Shown: positions 18,359 through 26,551 of the stretch, piece by piece | How positions within the stretch are numbered: the first letter of the stretch is position 1 | Layout of the letters: each line of letters opens with the position of its first letter | Source: Streptomyces spongiicola | GTDB taxonomy: Bacteria; Actinomycetota; Actinomycetes; Streptomycetales; Streptomycetaceae | NCBI RefSeq assembly: GCF_003122365.1 | Contig: NZ_CP029254.1 | Coordinates: 4,489,501-4,553,500, forward strand | DNA: 64,000 bases | Reading direction: 5' to 3' | Notes under the pieces: generated by a model | What the model was told of the DNA's origin: nothing | Database searches by the model: none | The model's input: the letters and a program-made list of their open reading frames with translations, nothing else | Program-made: the position numbers and the translations under genes

Positions 18359-18388
18359 ACGGGGGGCGGGTCCCGCCCCGCCCCCCGT
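18359..18388 (+). terminator. Hairpin between atpD and atpC
   Basis: A perfect 12-bp GC stem (18359-18370 with 18377-18388) and a 6-nt loop, 15 nt after the atpD stop. It lacks a T-run, so it may be an attenuator or an mRNA 3' stabiliser that lowers atpC output relative to the upstream genes. Confidence 0.65.
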
Positions 18389-18472
18389 CCCACGCCCTCC
18401 CGGGGTCCTGAACCAGCCGCCCGCGCGGCGGCCCCCGGACGGCCCCCGGCGTTTCGCCGCCCGGGCCCCTAC

Positions 18473-18478
18473 TAGACT
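18473..18478 (+). promoter_or_regulatory. Possible -10 box of a separate atpC promoter
   Basis: TAGACT fits the Streptomyces -10 pattern and lies 51 nt before the atpC start, but the -35 region (about 18450-18455, GTTTCG) is poor. Confidence 0.3.
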
Positions 18479-18529
18479 TACGACCCAACACCCGGCAAGA
18501 CCGCCGGGTGGTGACCCGAGGAGCCAACC

Positions 18530-18901
18530 TTGGCTGCTGAGCTGCACGTCGAGCTGGTCGCCGCCGACCGCCAGGTCTGGTCGGGCGAGGCCGACCTGGT
18601 CGTCGCGCGCACCACGTCCGGCGACATCGGCGTCATGCCCGGTCACCAGCCGCTGCTCGGTGTGCTGGAATCGGGCCCGGTGACCATCCGTACGAGCGAG
18701 GCGACGGTCGTCGCCGCCGTGCACGGCGGTTTCATCTCGTTCGCCGACAACAAGCTGTCGCTGCTGGCGGAGATCGCCGAGCTGGCGGACGAGATCGACG
18801 CCCAGCGCGCCGAGCGTGCGCTGGAGCGTGCGAAGACCGACGACGACGCCGCCGCCGGGCGGCGCGCCGAGGTCCGGCTGCGCGCGGTGGCGGTGCGCTG
18901 A
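18530..18901 (+). CDS. atpC: F1Fo ATP synthase subunit epsilon
   Basis: A 123-aa subunit with an N-terminal beta sandwich (signature GDIGVMPGHQPLLGVL) that binds gamma and the c-ring, and a C-terminal helical hairpin that can inhibit ATP hydrolysis. It uses a TTG start at 18530 with GAGGAG upstream. A 186-bp gap with a hairpin separates it from atpD, unlike the tight spacing of the rest of the operon. Confidence 0.95.
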   Translation: MAAELHVELVAADRQVWSGEADLVVARTTSGDIGVMPGHQPLLGVLESGPVTIRTSEATVVAAVHGGFISFADNKLSLLAEIAELADEIDAQRAERALERAKTDDDAAAGRRAEVRLRAVAVR

Positions 18902-18925
18902 GCGCACACCCGCCGATGAACCACT

Positions 18926-18973
18926 CTCAGCCGCGGCCCGGACTGGACTTCTCCAGACCAGGTCGCGGCTGAG
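18926..18973 (+). terminator. Terminator-like composite hairpin ending the atp operon
   Basis: Outer 10-bp arms CTCAGCCGCG (18926-18935) and CGCGGCTGAG (18964-18973) enclose an inner CTGGA-CTTC-TCCAG hairpin. It follows atpC by 24 nt. Confidence 0.65.
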
Positions 18974-19041
18974 GCAATGCAGGTGCAGACGCAGATGCAG
19001 GTCGTATTCCGCTACGGGACGAAGCGAGGAGGTCGGTGGAG

Positions 19042-19488
19042 ATGTTCCTCGCTCTGCTTGTGAGCGGACTGGTCGTCGCACTGGTGGTGATCGGGCTCTT
19101 CGTCTTCGGCCTGCGCCGCAGACTGATCCAGCGCTCGGGGGGCACCTTCGACTGCAGCCTGCGCTGGAACGCGCCCGACGAGGACGACCACTCCGGCAAG
19201 GGCTGGGTGTACGGCGTGGCCCGCTACAACGGCGACCGGGTCGAGTGGTTCCGGGTCTTCTCCTACGCCCCCAGGCCGCGGCGCGCCCTGGAGCGCTCGG
19301 CCATCGAGGTGGTCTCCCGGCGCCTGCCCGAGGGCGAGGAGGAGCTGGCGCTGCTGTCGGACGCGGTCGTCCTCGGCTGCCTGCACCGCGGCATCCGCCT
19401 CGAACTGGCGATGAGCGAGGACGCCCTGACCGGCTTCCTGGCCTGGCTCGAGGCAGCCCCTCCGGGCCAACGAGTCAATGTGGCCTAA
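19042..19488 (+). CDS. DUF2550 family small membrane protein
   Basis: A 148-aa protein: one N-terminal transmembrane helix (about residues 3-24, LALLVSGLVVALVVIGLFVF), a short basic stretch (GLRRRLIQRSGG), then a soluble domain with FDCSLRW, GWVYGVARYNGDRVEWFRVF and many Glu/Leu residues. This matches DUF2550, found downstream of atpC across Actinobacteria, with no assigned function. AGGAGG at 19027-19032 fits the ATG at 19042 (9 nt) better than the GTG at 19036 (3 nt). The last codons lie inside a tandem repeat unit. Confidence 0.85.
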   Translation: MFLALLVSGLVVALVVIGLFVFGLRRRLIQRSGGTFDCSLRWNAPDEDDHSGKGWVYGVARYNGDRVEWFRVFSYAPRPRRALERSAIEVVSRRLPEGEEELALLSDAVVLGCLHRGIRLELAMSEDALTGFLAWLEAAPPGQRVNVA

Positions 19489-19619
19489 ATAGAGGTGTCT
19501 CGTTGGTTGGGGGTGCCCCTGGACGGAGTCTGGGGGAGGGTCGATGTGGCCTGAAGTAGGGGTGTCTCGTTGGTTGGGGGTGCCCCTGGACGGAGTCTGG
19601 GGGAGGGGCGATGCGGCCT
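19478..19619. repeat. Two 66/67-bp direct repeats covering the DUF2550 stop codon
   Basis: Copies at 19478-19543 and 19544-19610, with the start of a third (ATGCGGCCTT) at 19611. Each holds GGTGTCTCGTTGGTTGGGGG followed by a GGTGCCCCTGGAC...TCTGGGGGAG imperfect hairpin. The stop of the preceding gene (GCC TAA) is part of copy 1. The unit resembles dispersed intergenic hairpin elements of Streptomyces. Confidence 0.85.
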
Positions 19620-19739
19620 TGAGTGGCGAGGCCCCGGCCGTACGGAATCCGGGTGATGCTGGGCGGGTCTCCCCCCGCTTGGGCGACTGCGGGCCGGTTC
19701 GCGCCGCTTTCCGGGCCGCTGCGCGCATAGGCTCGCGCC

Positions 19740-20528
19740 ATGAGCGCAGCGGACGGGCGTGCCGGGGAGGGCGCCGACGACGGGGGAGCGTACGGGGGAA
19801 GTGACGGGCCGGGAGGTCCTGGTGGTCCCGGAGGTTCCGGCGGCGGCGAGCCGGCGGAGAAGAGCCGCGGGAGGGACCGGATCGAGCTTTTCCTCACGGT
19901 CATCCTCGCCCTGGCCGCGGTCGGTACCGCGTGGGCCGGGTTCCAGAGCGCCAAGTGGAGCGGTGTGCAGGCGAACTCCTACGCGCAGGCGTCCGCGGCG
20001 CGCACCGAGTCCTCGCGGCGTTCGGCCGAGGCGGGCCAGCTGGTGACCATCGACGTGATCACCTTCACCCAGTGGCTCACCGCGCTCAACGACGAGATCG
20101 TCGCCGATCCGTCGAAGCGGCCGCAGGGTACGTACACACCGGACCCCGACAGCGTCTCCGGCTTTCTCTTCAACCGGTTCCGCGACGAGTTCGAGCCGGC
20201 CGTGTCCGCCTGGCTGATGAGGCGTCCTCTGACCGACCCCGAGGCGCCGTCGACGCCGTTCGACATGCCGGAGTACCGGGTCGCCGCCGAGGAGCAGGCG
20301 GAGCGCCTGGTGGGGGAGGCCGAACGCAAGTCGGCGACGGCGCGTCAGGCGAACCAGCGGTCCGACAACTACGTGCTGACCGCGGTGCTGTTCGCCCTCG
20401 TGCTGTTCTTCGCCGCGGTGGCGGGCCGGGCCAGGGCGGGGCGCGCCCAGTGGGTGCTGCTCGGGCTCACCGTGGCGGCTCTGCTGGCGGCCGTGAGCCT
20501 GCTGCTGTCCTATCCGGTGACCGTCTGA
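19740..20528 (+). CDS. Uncharacterised membrane protein with Gly-rich N-terminus
   Basis: A 262-aa protein. Residues 1-42 are Gly/Asp-rich and probably disordered. A first transmembrane helix follows (about 48-68, RIELFLTVILALAAVGTAWAGF), then a polar, helical central region (70-205) with many Ala/Glu/Arg residues and VITFTQWLTALND. Two closely spaced hydrophobic helices close the protein (about 207-227 and 236-260). No catalytic motif is seen and I do not recognise the family. ATG 19740. It converges with the chitinase gene across a strong terminator. Confidence 0.7.
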   Translation: MSAADGRAGEGADDGGAYGGSDGPGGPGGPGGSGGGEPAEKSRGRDRIELFLTVILALAAVGTAWAGFQSAKWSGVQANSYAQASAARTESSRRSAEAGQLVTIDVITFTQWLTALNDEIVADPSKRPQGTYTPDPDSVSGFLFNRFRDEFEPAVSAWLMRRPLTDPEAPSTPFDMPEYRVAAEEQAERLVGEAERKSATARQANQRSDNYVLTAVLFALVLFFAAVAGRARAGRAQWVLLGLTVAALLAAVSLLLSYPVTV

Positions 20529-20588
20529 GCGGGGGCGTGCCGCGGGTGGGTGGGGAGCCGTCCGAACCCCGCCGTGTCGTAAGGGAAT

Positions 20589-20617
20589 CGGGGGGTGGTG
20601 CGGTGCACCACCCCCCG
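20589..20617. terminator. Bidirectional terminator between convergent genes
   Basis: Perfect 13-bp stem (20589-20601 with 20605-20617), 3-nt loop, between the 3' ends of the membrane protein gene (+) and the chitinase gene (-). Confidence 0.75.
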
Positions 20618-20631
20618 TCCGGGTGCCGCGG

Positions 20632-22485
20632 CTATCCCAGCCCGCCGCTGATCGCGCTCACCAGCTCGCCGTTCGCGGTGTCGCCGCTGAACTCCCAGAA
20701 GAACGCGCCTCCCAGGTTCTGGCTCTTCGCCCAGCCCATCTTGCCGCCGATGGTCGCCGGGGTGTCGTAGCTCCACCACTGGGAACCGCAGTGGGCGTAC
20801 GCGGTTCCGGCCACGGTGCCGTTGGCGGGGCAGGTGTTCTTCAGGACCTTGTAGTCCTCGATGCCCTGTTCGTAGGTGCCGGGGGCGGGTCCGGTGGCCG
20901 AGCCGCCCGGCGCGGACTGGGTGACGCCCGTCCAGCCGCGGCCGTAGAAGCCGATGCCCAGCAGCAGCTTGGCTGCGGGGACGCCCTGGGCCTTGAGCCT
21001 GGCGATCGCCTCCGCGGAGGTGAAGCCCTGTTGCGGGATGCCGGTGTACGAGGTGAGCGGCGAGTGCGGGGCGGTGGGGCCGTCCGCGTCGAAGGCGCCG
21101 AAGAAGTCGTACGTCATCACGTTGTACCAGTCGGAGTACTGCGCGGCGCCGGCGTAGTCGGTCTTGTCGATCTTGCCGCCGGTGCTGGCGTCGGCCGTGA
21201 TGGCGGCCGTGACCAGATTGTCCGGACCGAACTTGGTGCGCATGGCCCGCATCATGTTGCCGAAGGCGGCGGGGCCGCTGGTGTCGCAGGTCAGGCCGCA
21301 GGCGTTCGGGTACTCCCAGTCCAGGTCGATGCCGTCGAACACGTCGGCCCAGCGCGGGTCCTCGACCAGGTCGTAGCAGGAGTCGGCGAAGGCGGTCGGG
21401 TTCTGGACCGCCTGGGGGAAGCCGCCGGACCAGGTCCAGCCGCCGAACGACCAGAGGATCTTGATGTGCGGGTAGCGCTGCTTGAGCTTGCGGAGCTGGT
21501 TGAAGTTTCCGCGCAGGGGCTGGTCCCAGGTGTCGGCGACGCCGTCGACCGACTGGTCGGCGGTGTAGGCCCTGTCGTGGTCGGCGTAGGAGTCGCCGAT
21601 GGTGCACCGGCCGTTCTGGACGTTGCCGAAGGCGTAGTTGATGTGGGTGATCTTGGCGGCGGTGCCGGAGGTGACGAGGTTCTTCACATGGTAGTTGCGG
21701 CCGTAGACGCCCCAGTTGGTGAAGTAGCCGAGCTTGACCTTCGAGCCGGGGCCGGGTCCGGGGCCCGGGTCGCCGCCGGTGGTCCGCACGGCGCGGGCGC
21801 CGCTGGGTGGGCCGGTCTGGTCGGCGGTGTCGCGGGCCCGCACTGTGTACGAGTAGTCGGTGCCCGCGGTGAGCCGGGTGTCGGTGTGGCTCAGTCCGGT
21901 GACGGTGGCGACTCGTGTGCCGTCGCGGAGGACGTCGTAGTTCTTGATGCCCTTGTCGTCCGTGGCCGCGGTCCAGCTCAGTGTCACCGAGGTGTCGGTG
22001 ACACCGCTCGCGGACGGGGTGCCGGGGGCGGACGGCGGGTTGTCGCCGGGAACCGTGCCGCCGTCGCAGGAGCCGCCGTTGACCCGGCAGCCGGACGGGG
22101 AGCCGGGGCCCGCGCCGTTGAAGCCGAAGGACACCGAGGAGCCGGGGGCGAGGGTGCCGTTCCAGCTCTTGTTTCGGGCGGTCCAGTGGGTGCCGGAGGA
22201 GGTGACGTCCGCGTCCCAGGCGGAGGCGACGGACGTACCGGAGGGGAAGTCCCACTCGACGGTCCAGGAGCTGATCGAGGTGGTACCGGTGTTCTTCACC
22301 GTCCACTTGCCCTCGAAGCCGGTGCCCCAGTCCTGGACCTTGGTGTAGGTGGCGGTGGCGGCGGTGGCCGCCTGGGCGGGTGTGGCGAGTCCGACCATGG
22401 CGGCGAGGGGAAGCAGCAGGGCGGTGAACCCTGCCGTCGCTCTGGACCTGAGGCCGGTTCTGGTGCGGGGGGTAGTCGTGCTCAA
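20632..22485 (-). CDS. chiC: Secreted family 18 chitinase with CBM2 and fibronectin III domains
   Basis: A 617-aa extracellular endochitinase. It uses a TTG start at 22485 with GAGGAG seven nt upstream. The signal peptide is residues 1-39 (ending PAQA). Next come a CBM2 chitin/cellulose-binding module (about 42-140, with the Trp-rich QDWGTGFEGKW and paired Cys), a fibronectin III domain (about 150-240), a Gly/Pro linker, and the GH18 barrel (about 255-617). The catalytic motif DGIDLDWE ends in Glu391, the proton donor. Its promoter is preserved with its operators, and a two-component system lies just upstream on the same strand. That arrangement matches ChiC with ChiS/ChiR of S. coelicolor, from memory. 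Confidence 0.92.
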   Translation of the reverse strand: MSTTTPRTRTGLRSRATAGFTALLLPLAAMVGLATPAQAATAATATYTKVQDWGTGFEGKWTVKNTGTTSISSWTVEWDFPSGTSVASAWDADVTSSGTHWTARNKSWNGTLAPGSSVSFGFNGAGPGSPSGCRVNGGSCDGGTVPGDNPPSAPGTPSASGVTDTSVTLSWTAATDDKGIKNYDVLRDGTRVATVTGLSHTDTRLTAGTDYSYTVRARDTADQTGPPSGARAVRTTGGDPGPGPGPGSKVKLGYFTNWGVYGRNYHVKNLVTSGTAAKITHINYAFGNVQNGRCTIGDSYADHDRAYTADQSVDGVADTWDQPLRGNFNQLRKLKQRYPHIKILWSFGGWTWSGGFPQAVQNPTAFADSCYDLVEDPRWADVFDGIDLDWEYPNACGLTCDTSGPAAFGNMMRAMRTKFGPDNLVTAAITADASTGGKIDKTDYAGAAQYSDWYNVMTYDFFGAFDADGPTAPHSPLTSYTGIPQQGFTSAEAIARLKAQGVPAAKLLLGIGFYGRGWTGVTQSAPGGSATGPAPGTYEQGIEDYKVLKNTCPANGTVAGTAYAHCGSQWWSYDTPATIGGKMGWAKSQNLGGAFFWEFSGDTANGELVSAISGGLG

Positions 22486-22571
22486 GGGTGCTCCTCGAGT
22501 TCGCGGACGGACGGGATGGGGGCGGTCCGTACAGAGCACTCCGCGGGGCCCACCGCGGTGTGTGTGCGGTG

Positions 22572-22613
22572 AGCGTAGGAAGGTCTGGACCAATCGTCAA
22601 TAGGTCCAGACCA
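22572..22613 (-). promoter_or_regulatory. Chitinase promoter with two operator repeats
   Basis: Read on the minus strand: -35 TTGACG (22600-22595), a 17-nt spacer, -10 TACGCT (22577-22572). Two 12-bp near-palindromic sites, TGGTCTGGACCT (22613-22602) and TGGTCCAGACCT (22592-22581), lie 21 bp apart, on the same face of the helix, and flank and overlap the -35. This is the known direct-repeat arrangement of Streptomyces chitinase promoters and resembles the DasR/GntR site TGGTCTAGACCA. Confidence 0.88.
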
Positions 22614-22639
22614 TCGCCGGGGGATGGGGTCTCCGGCGC

Positions 22640-23278
22640 TCAGACTCCCAACTCCCGCGCCAGCACGGCGGCTTGAAGCCGGCTGCGCAGTTCGAGCTTG
22701 CCCAGGAGCCTGCTGACATGGGTCTTCACCGTGGCCTCGGCCATCCGGAGCCGTACGGCGATCTCGGCGTTCGACAGACCCCCGCCCAGACAGGACAGCA
22801 CCTCGCGCTCACGCGGCGTCAGCGCGTCGAGCACGGCCGGGTCCCGCGACGGCCCGGGCACGGTGGAGGCGAACTCCGCGAGCAGCCGCCGGGTCACGGC
22901 CGGGGCGATCAGGCCCTCGCCGCGGGCGACCGTGCGCACCGCCTCGACCAGGTCCCGCGCCTCGGTGTTCTTCAGCAGGAATCCGGCGGCCCCCGCGCGC
23001 AGCGCGCCGAACACATACGCGTCGAGGTCGAACGTCGTCAGCACCAGGACGTCCGCCAGGCCCTCCCCGACGACCTGACGGGTCGCCGAGACCCCGTCCA
23101 GACGCGGCATCCGCACATCCATCAGCACGAGATCCGGCCGCAGCGCCCGGGCGAGCCGCACCGCCTCCTCGCCGTCCCCGGCCTCGCCCACCACCTCTAT
23201 GCCGGGGGAACTGCCCAGGATCAGTACCAGACCGGCCCTGACGGACTTCTGGTCCTCCGCGACCACGACCCGGATCAT
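22640..23278 (-). CDS. NarL/FixJ-type response regulator next to chitinase
   Basis: A 212-aa two-component response regulator. The receiver domain (1-120) has the acidic pair E8/D9, the phosphorylated Asp54 (LVLMDVRMP), Thr in LTTFD and Lys in FLLKNT. The LuxR-type helix-turn-helix is at about 148-205 (LTPREREVL...NAEIAVRL...VKTHVSRLL). It overlaps the histidine kinase gene by 4 nt (ATGA), so the pair is co-translated. Being upstream of the chitinase on the same strand, it is the probable counterpart of ChiR. Confidence 0.9.
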   Translation of the reverse strand: MIRVVVAEDQKSVRAGLVLILGSSPGIEVVGEAGDGEEAVRLARALRPDLVLMDVRMPRLDGVSATRQVVGEGLADVLVLTTFDLDAYVFGALRAGAAGFLLKNTEARDLVEAVRTVARGEGLIAPAVTRRLLAEFASTVPGPSRDPAVLDALTPREREVLSCLGGGLSNAEIAVRLRMAEATVKTHVSRLLGKLELRSRLQAAVLARELGV

Positions 23279-24498
23279 GCCGAGGGCTCCTTGCCGTCCA
23301 CCGTGGGCAGCACCGCCCGTACCCGCCAGACCCTCGCCGGACCGCCCGCCGGGCCGGGTCCGGGGCCCGCCTCGAACTCACCGCCCAGCAGCGCGATCCG
23401 CTCCCTCATCCCGACGAGTCCCGCGCCCGAGCCGGGCGCGCGCGGCTCCGGCCCGCCGCCGTAGGGGCTGGTCACGGTCACCGTCAGCGCACGGCCCGCC
23501 GCACCGGTGAGGCGTACGGCGACCTCGCCCGCGTCGGCGTGCTTCAGCGCGTTCGTGAGCGACTCCTGGACGATCCGGTAGGCGGCGAGCGCCACCGGTG
23601 CCGGCGGCGCCGCGTCCGCGTCGATCGCGTCGTCCAGGGTGCACTTCAGCCCGCTCGCGGCACCGCTGGTGGCGGCCTGGTCCACGAGCGCGTCCAGCCC
23701 GGCCAGGGTGGGGGCGACGGCGGGCTCGCCGTCGCAGCCGCTGTCGCTGCCGCCGCTGTCCCTCAGCAGCCCGATCAGCCGGCGCATCTCCGCCAGGCCC
23801 TCCACGCTGTTCTCCCGGATGACGGTGAGTGCCCGCCGGGTCGTCGCCGGCTCGTCCAGGGACAGCGCGGCGGTGGAGTGGATGGCGATCGCGGAGAGGT
23901 GGTTGGCGACCAGGTCGTGCAGTTCCCGGGCCATTCTGGCGCGCTCGGCGGTGATCGCCTCCCGGCGGTCCAGCTCGGCGAGCAACGCGGTCTGCTCCGC
24001 GCGCAGCCGTGCCGCCTCCGCGGCCTCGCGGTGGTTGCGCACAAGGGCGCCCGTCGCGGCCGGGACGACCGTCACCAGCCCCACGACCAGGCCGAGGAGC
24101 AGCGCGGAAGGATCCTGGAACCACGCCAGGGAGCAGACCGTGACCCCGGCCGTGATCAACCCGGCGGCGTAGGGGATGCGCCGGGCCGAGGCCGGCGGGC
24201 CGTACACCACGGCCGCGTACACGAGGTCCGTGAACATCAGGACCGTCGCGATGCTCCCCGGTGTGAACTGGTCCGCCGCGATCGCGGCCGTGCCGGCCAG
24301 GAGCGCCGTCCTCGGCATGGTCCGCCGCAGCAGTTCCAGGCCCGACATGGCGAGGAGCGGCACGAGCACCGGCCACGGCCCGGACAGCGGACGGACGCCC
24401 TCGGTGGTGTGCAGCCCCAGCGCCCACAGCAGCAGACCGCCGGCGAGGCCGGTGACGGCTATGAGGACGTCGTCGCGGTGGGGGCGGGGGAAGGTCAC
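23275..24498 (-). CDS. Membrane sensor histidine kinase (HisKA_3 class)
   Basis: A kinase of 407 aa if started at the GTG at 24498. Five to six N-terminal hydrophobic helices form a membrane sensor without a large extracellular domain. The H-box is ARELHDLVANHLSAI, the dimerisation histidine. The ATPase domain shows the N-box (AAYRIVQESLTNALKHA) and G-box (GSGAGLVGMRERIALLGG). A longer version from GTG 24579 has AGG codons and poor third-position GC in its first 25 codons and is less likely. It is the probable partner of the downstream regulator and a ChiS candidate. Confidence 0.85.
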   Translation of the reverse strand: MTFPRPHRDDVLIAVTGLAGGLLLWALGLHTTEGVRPLSGPWPVLVPLLAMSGLELLRRTMPRTALLAGTAAIAADQFTPGSIATVLMFTDLVYAAVVYGPPASARRIPYAAGLITAGVTVCSLAWFQDPSALLLGLVVGLVTVVPAATGALVRNHREAAEAARLRAEQTALLAELDRREAITAERARMARELHDLVANHLSAIAIHSTAALSLDEPATTRRALTVIRENSVEGLAEMRRLIGLLRDSGGSDSGCDGEPAVAPTLAGLDALVDQAATSGAASGLKCTLDDAIDADAAPPAPVALAAYRIVQESLTNALKHADAGEVAVRLTGAAGRALTVTVTSPYGGGPEPRAPGSGAGLVGMRERIALLGGEFEAGPGPGPAGGPARVWRVRAVLPTVDGKEPSA

Positions 24499-24650
24499 CG
24501 TCCCATGAAACACGCCGGGTGGGGCCGCCGGCCTCCCCCTCCCGGGGTGAGCCGGGGATACATCGAAGGATGCAGTCACGGTTCGTCACCGGCGACGACG
24601 CGTCCGTGGCCGGGGTCCGGCAGTCCGGCTCCGGTACGAAGGGGCCAACC

Positions 24651-25319
24651 GTGATCGTCACGCTGATCGTCGTCTGCGAGGTCGGCTTCTGGGTGCTGCC
24701 GGCCGCCGGTCTGGCCACGCGCTATCTGCTCCGGATGCGGAGGACCGGGCTGGCCTTGCTGCTCGTCCAGCCGCTGCTGGAGCCGGTCCTGCTGGCGGTG
24801 ACGGTGCCCGACCTCAGGAGCGGGGCGGAACCGGGCCGGCGGCACGGACTCGCCGCGCTCTACATCGGCTACACGGTGGGCCACGGCCACCGGACCGTCA
24901 CATGGCTGGACGGGCATGCCGCGCACCGCCCGGGCGGCGGCCCGCCGCCCGCGAGGCCCCCGCGCCACGGTGCCGGGCGCGCCCGGTACGAGGGCCGGGT
25001 GTGGCTGGGCACGGCGGTGGGCGCGGCCGTCGCCACCGGTCTGCTCCAGGCGGCCGTCTGGTACGTCGGGGACGCAGCCCGGACGGGCCCGCCGGAGGAC
25101 TGGACGCACCTCTCGTGGCGGGTCGCGGCCTTCCACGGGCTGTTCGCACTGAGCTACGCGGTCTTTCCGAGGAGGGCTCCGAAGAGGGCTCCGAAGAGGG
25201 CTCCGAGGAGCGCCCGGAAGAAGGCCGTGGGAGGGTCGCCGCGGCATCAGTCAGACGGAGTGGGAGCCGCAGCCGCGGGCGCGGGTGGCGGCGTAGACGC
25301 AGGCGCGGACGCAGACTGA
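24651..25319 (+). CDS. Uncharacterised integral membrane protein
   Basis: A 222-aa protein divergent from the histidine kinase. GTG at 24651 follows GAAGGGG; upstream in-frame ATGs would overlap the kinase promoter. Hydrophobic helices lie at about 1-20, 30-50, 66-86, 123-145 and 157-172. The C-terminus begins with a basic repeat (RAPKRAPKRAPRSARKK, encoded by 14-bp GAGGGCTCCGAA-type repeats at 25174-25210) and ends in Gly/Ala/Asp low complexity. No family recognised; a sensor partner or housekeeping membrane protein are both possible. Confidence 0.6.
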   Translation: MIVTLIVVCEVGFWVLPAAGLATRYLLRMRRTGLALLLVQPLLEPVLLAVTVPDLRSGAEPGRRHGLAALYIGYTVGHGHRTVTWLDGHAAHRPGGGPPPARPPRHGAGRARYEGRVWLGTAVGAAVATGLLQAAVWYVGDAARTGPPEDWTHLSWRVAAFHGLFALSYAVFPRRAPKRAPKRAPRSARKKAVGGSPRHQSDGVGAAAAGAGGGVDAGADAD

Positions 25320-25603
25320 GGCGCGGGCGCGGGCGCGGGCGCAGTGGGAGTGGGAGCCGGGACGCGGGCCGGTCAGCGCCGGGCGCGAGTCGGCGCGCCC
25401 GGCGGTCCGGGGGCCTCCGGGCGGGCGGCGGCGGCCGGGAGCGCCGCCTTCCCGGGCCGGCCGCACATCCGCGGGGACCTGCGGGGACAGACCCTCAGGG
25501 ACCAGCGGGGACAGACCCTCGGGAACCAGCGGGGACTCGCCGCGGTGACAGGCCGTCCGCCCGCCGGGCGCCTCCTCCACCCCACGGGGGTACGGCAGAG
25601 CCC
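25320..25603. repeat. Gap with 24-bp tandem repeats
   Basis: A low-complexity GCGGGCGCGGGCGC stretch at 25320-25350 is followed by GC-rich sequence. Two 24-bp copies of GCGGGGACAGACCCTC-type sequence (25481-25504 and 25505-25528) and a partial third start the 3' half. No gene. Confidence 0.65.
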
Positions 25604-26176
25604 TCAGCGCTCTCCGCCCGGCACCCAGAGGACGTCCCCGACTTCCTTGTTCGCGGTCCTGGCGAGGATGAAGAGGAGGTCGGAGAGCCTGTTGAGGTAG
25701 GTGGCCGCCAGCGGGTTCATCGTCTCGCCGTACACCTCGACGGCGGCCCAGGTGGAGCGCTCGGCCCGCCGCACCACCGTGCACGCCTGGTGCAGCAGCG
25801 CGGCACCCGGCGTGCCGCCCGGCAGGATGAACGAGCGGAGCTTGTCCAGGTCCGCCAGGAAGCGGTCGCAGTCCGCCTCCAGCTTGTCGACGTACTCCTG
25901 TTCCACCCGCAGCGGTGGGTACTCCGGGTTCTCCACGACGGGTGTGCACAGGTCCGCGCCCACGTCGAACAGGTCGTTCTGAACCCGGACGAGGACCTTG
26001 ACGACCTCCTCCGGGAGCCCGCCGAGTGCGATGGCCGTACCGATGGCCGCGTTGGCCTCGTTGGCGTCCGCGTAGGCGGAGATGCGCACATCGGTCTTGC
26101 TCGTGCGGCTCATGTCGCCGAGCGCCGTGGTGCCCTTGTCGCCGGTGCGCGTGTAGATGCGCGTCAGGTTGACCAT
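25604..26176 (-). CDS. Cob(I)alamin adenosyltransferase, PduO type
   Basis: A 190-aa ATP:corrinoid adenosyltransferase that makes coenzyme B12. The N-terminal ATP loop is TRTGDKGTTALGD. The helical bundle includes AYADANEANAAIG, RRAERS and NRLSDLLFILAR, the conserved Arg/Glu/Asn signatures of PduO enzymes. It supplies adenosylcobalamin for mutases such as IcmA in this window. ATG 26176. No B12 riboswitch was recognised in front of it. It is convergent with the membrane protein gene and divergent from the dehydrogenase gene. Confidence 0.93.
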   Translation of the reverse strand: MVNLTRIYTRTGDKGTTALGDMSRTSKTDVRISAYADANEANAAIGTAIALGGLPEEVVKVLVRVQNDLFDVGADLCTPVVENPEYPPLRVEQEYVDKLEADCDRFLADLDKLRSFILPGGTPGAALLHQACTVVRRAERSTWAAVEVYGETMNPLAATYLNRLSDLLFILARTANKEVGDVLWVPGGER

Positions 26177-26551
26177 ACGGTCAGCCTACGGCCTGTCGCC
26201 GCGGTCCCCGGGGGCGGACGACGACGGCCGCGGCTGCGGTGCGGCACCTCGCGCTGTCGCCGAGTCGCCCCGGTACCCCCGGCGTCGGTACGACCCTCGG
26301 TCCTGCGGTGCACCGCTCCCGACGCCGAGCGCCGAGCGCCGAGCGCCGAACGCCGATCCGTCGGGGACGGCGGGGACGGCGGGGACGGCGGGACGGGCCT
26401 TGGGACGGCCCGTGTTCGGCCGCCCGCCCCGTCTCCGGTGTGATGTCCGTCATCCGGGACGTGACGCGCATCTCTTCGCCGCCACACGGCGGCCCGTGGC
26501 CGATAGCCTCCGCAGGGATCCGGAAGGCAACGTGCGTTAAGGGGTGCAGTA
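26177..26551. other. Divergent intergenic region with microsatellite-like repeats
   Basis: 375 bp without a gene. GCCGAGC 7-mers are repeated five times at 26322-26357, and GGGGACGGC is repeated three times at 26363-26391. It should hold promoters for the adenosyltransferase (-) and the dehydrogenase (+); TAGCCT near 26504 is one possible -10. Confidence 0.6.

Noticed and set aside
26177..26300. Cobalamin riboswitch before the adenosyltransferase gene
   Set aside because: No B12-box-like sequence could be found upstream of 26176 on the minus strand.
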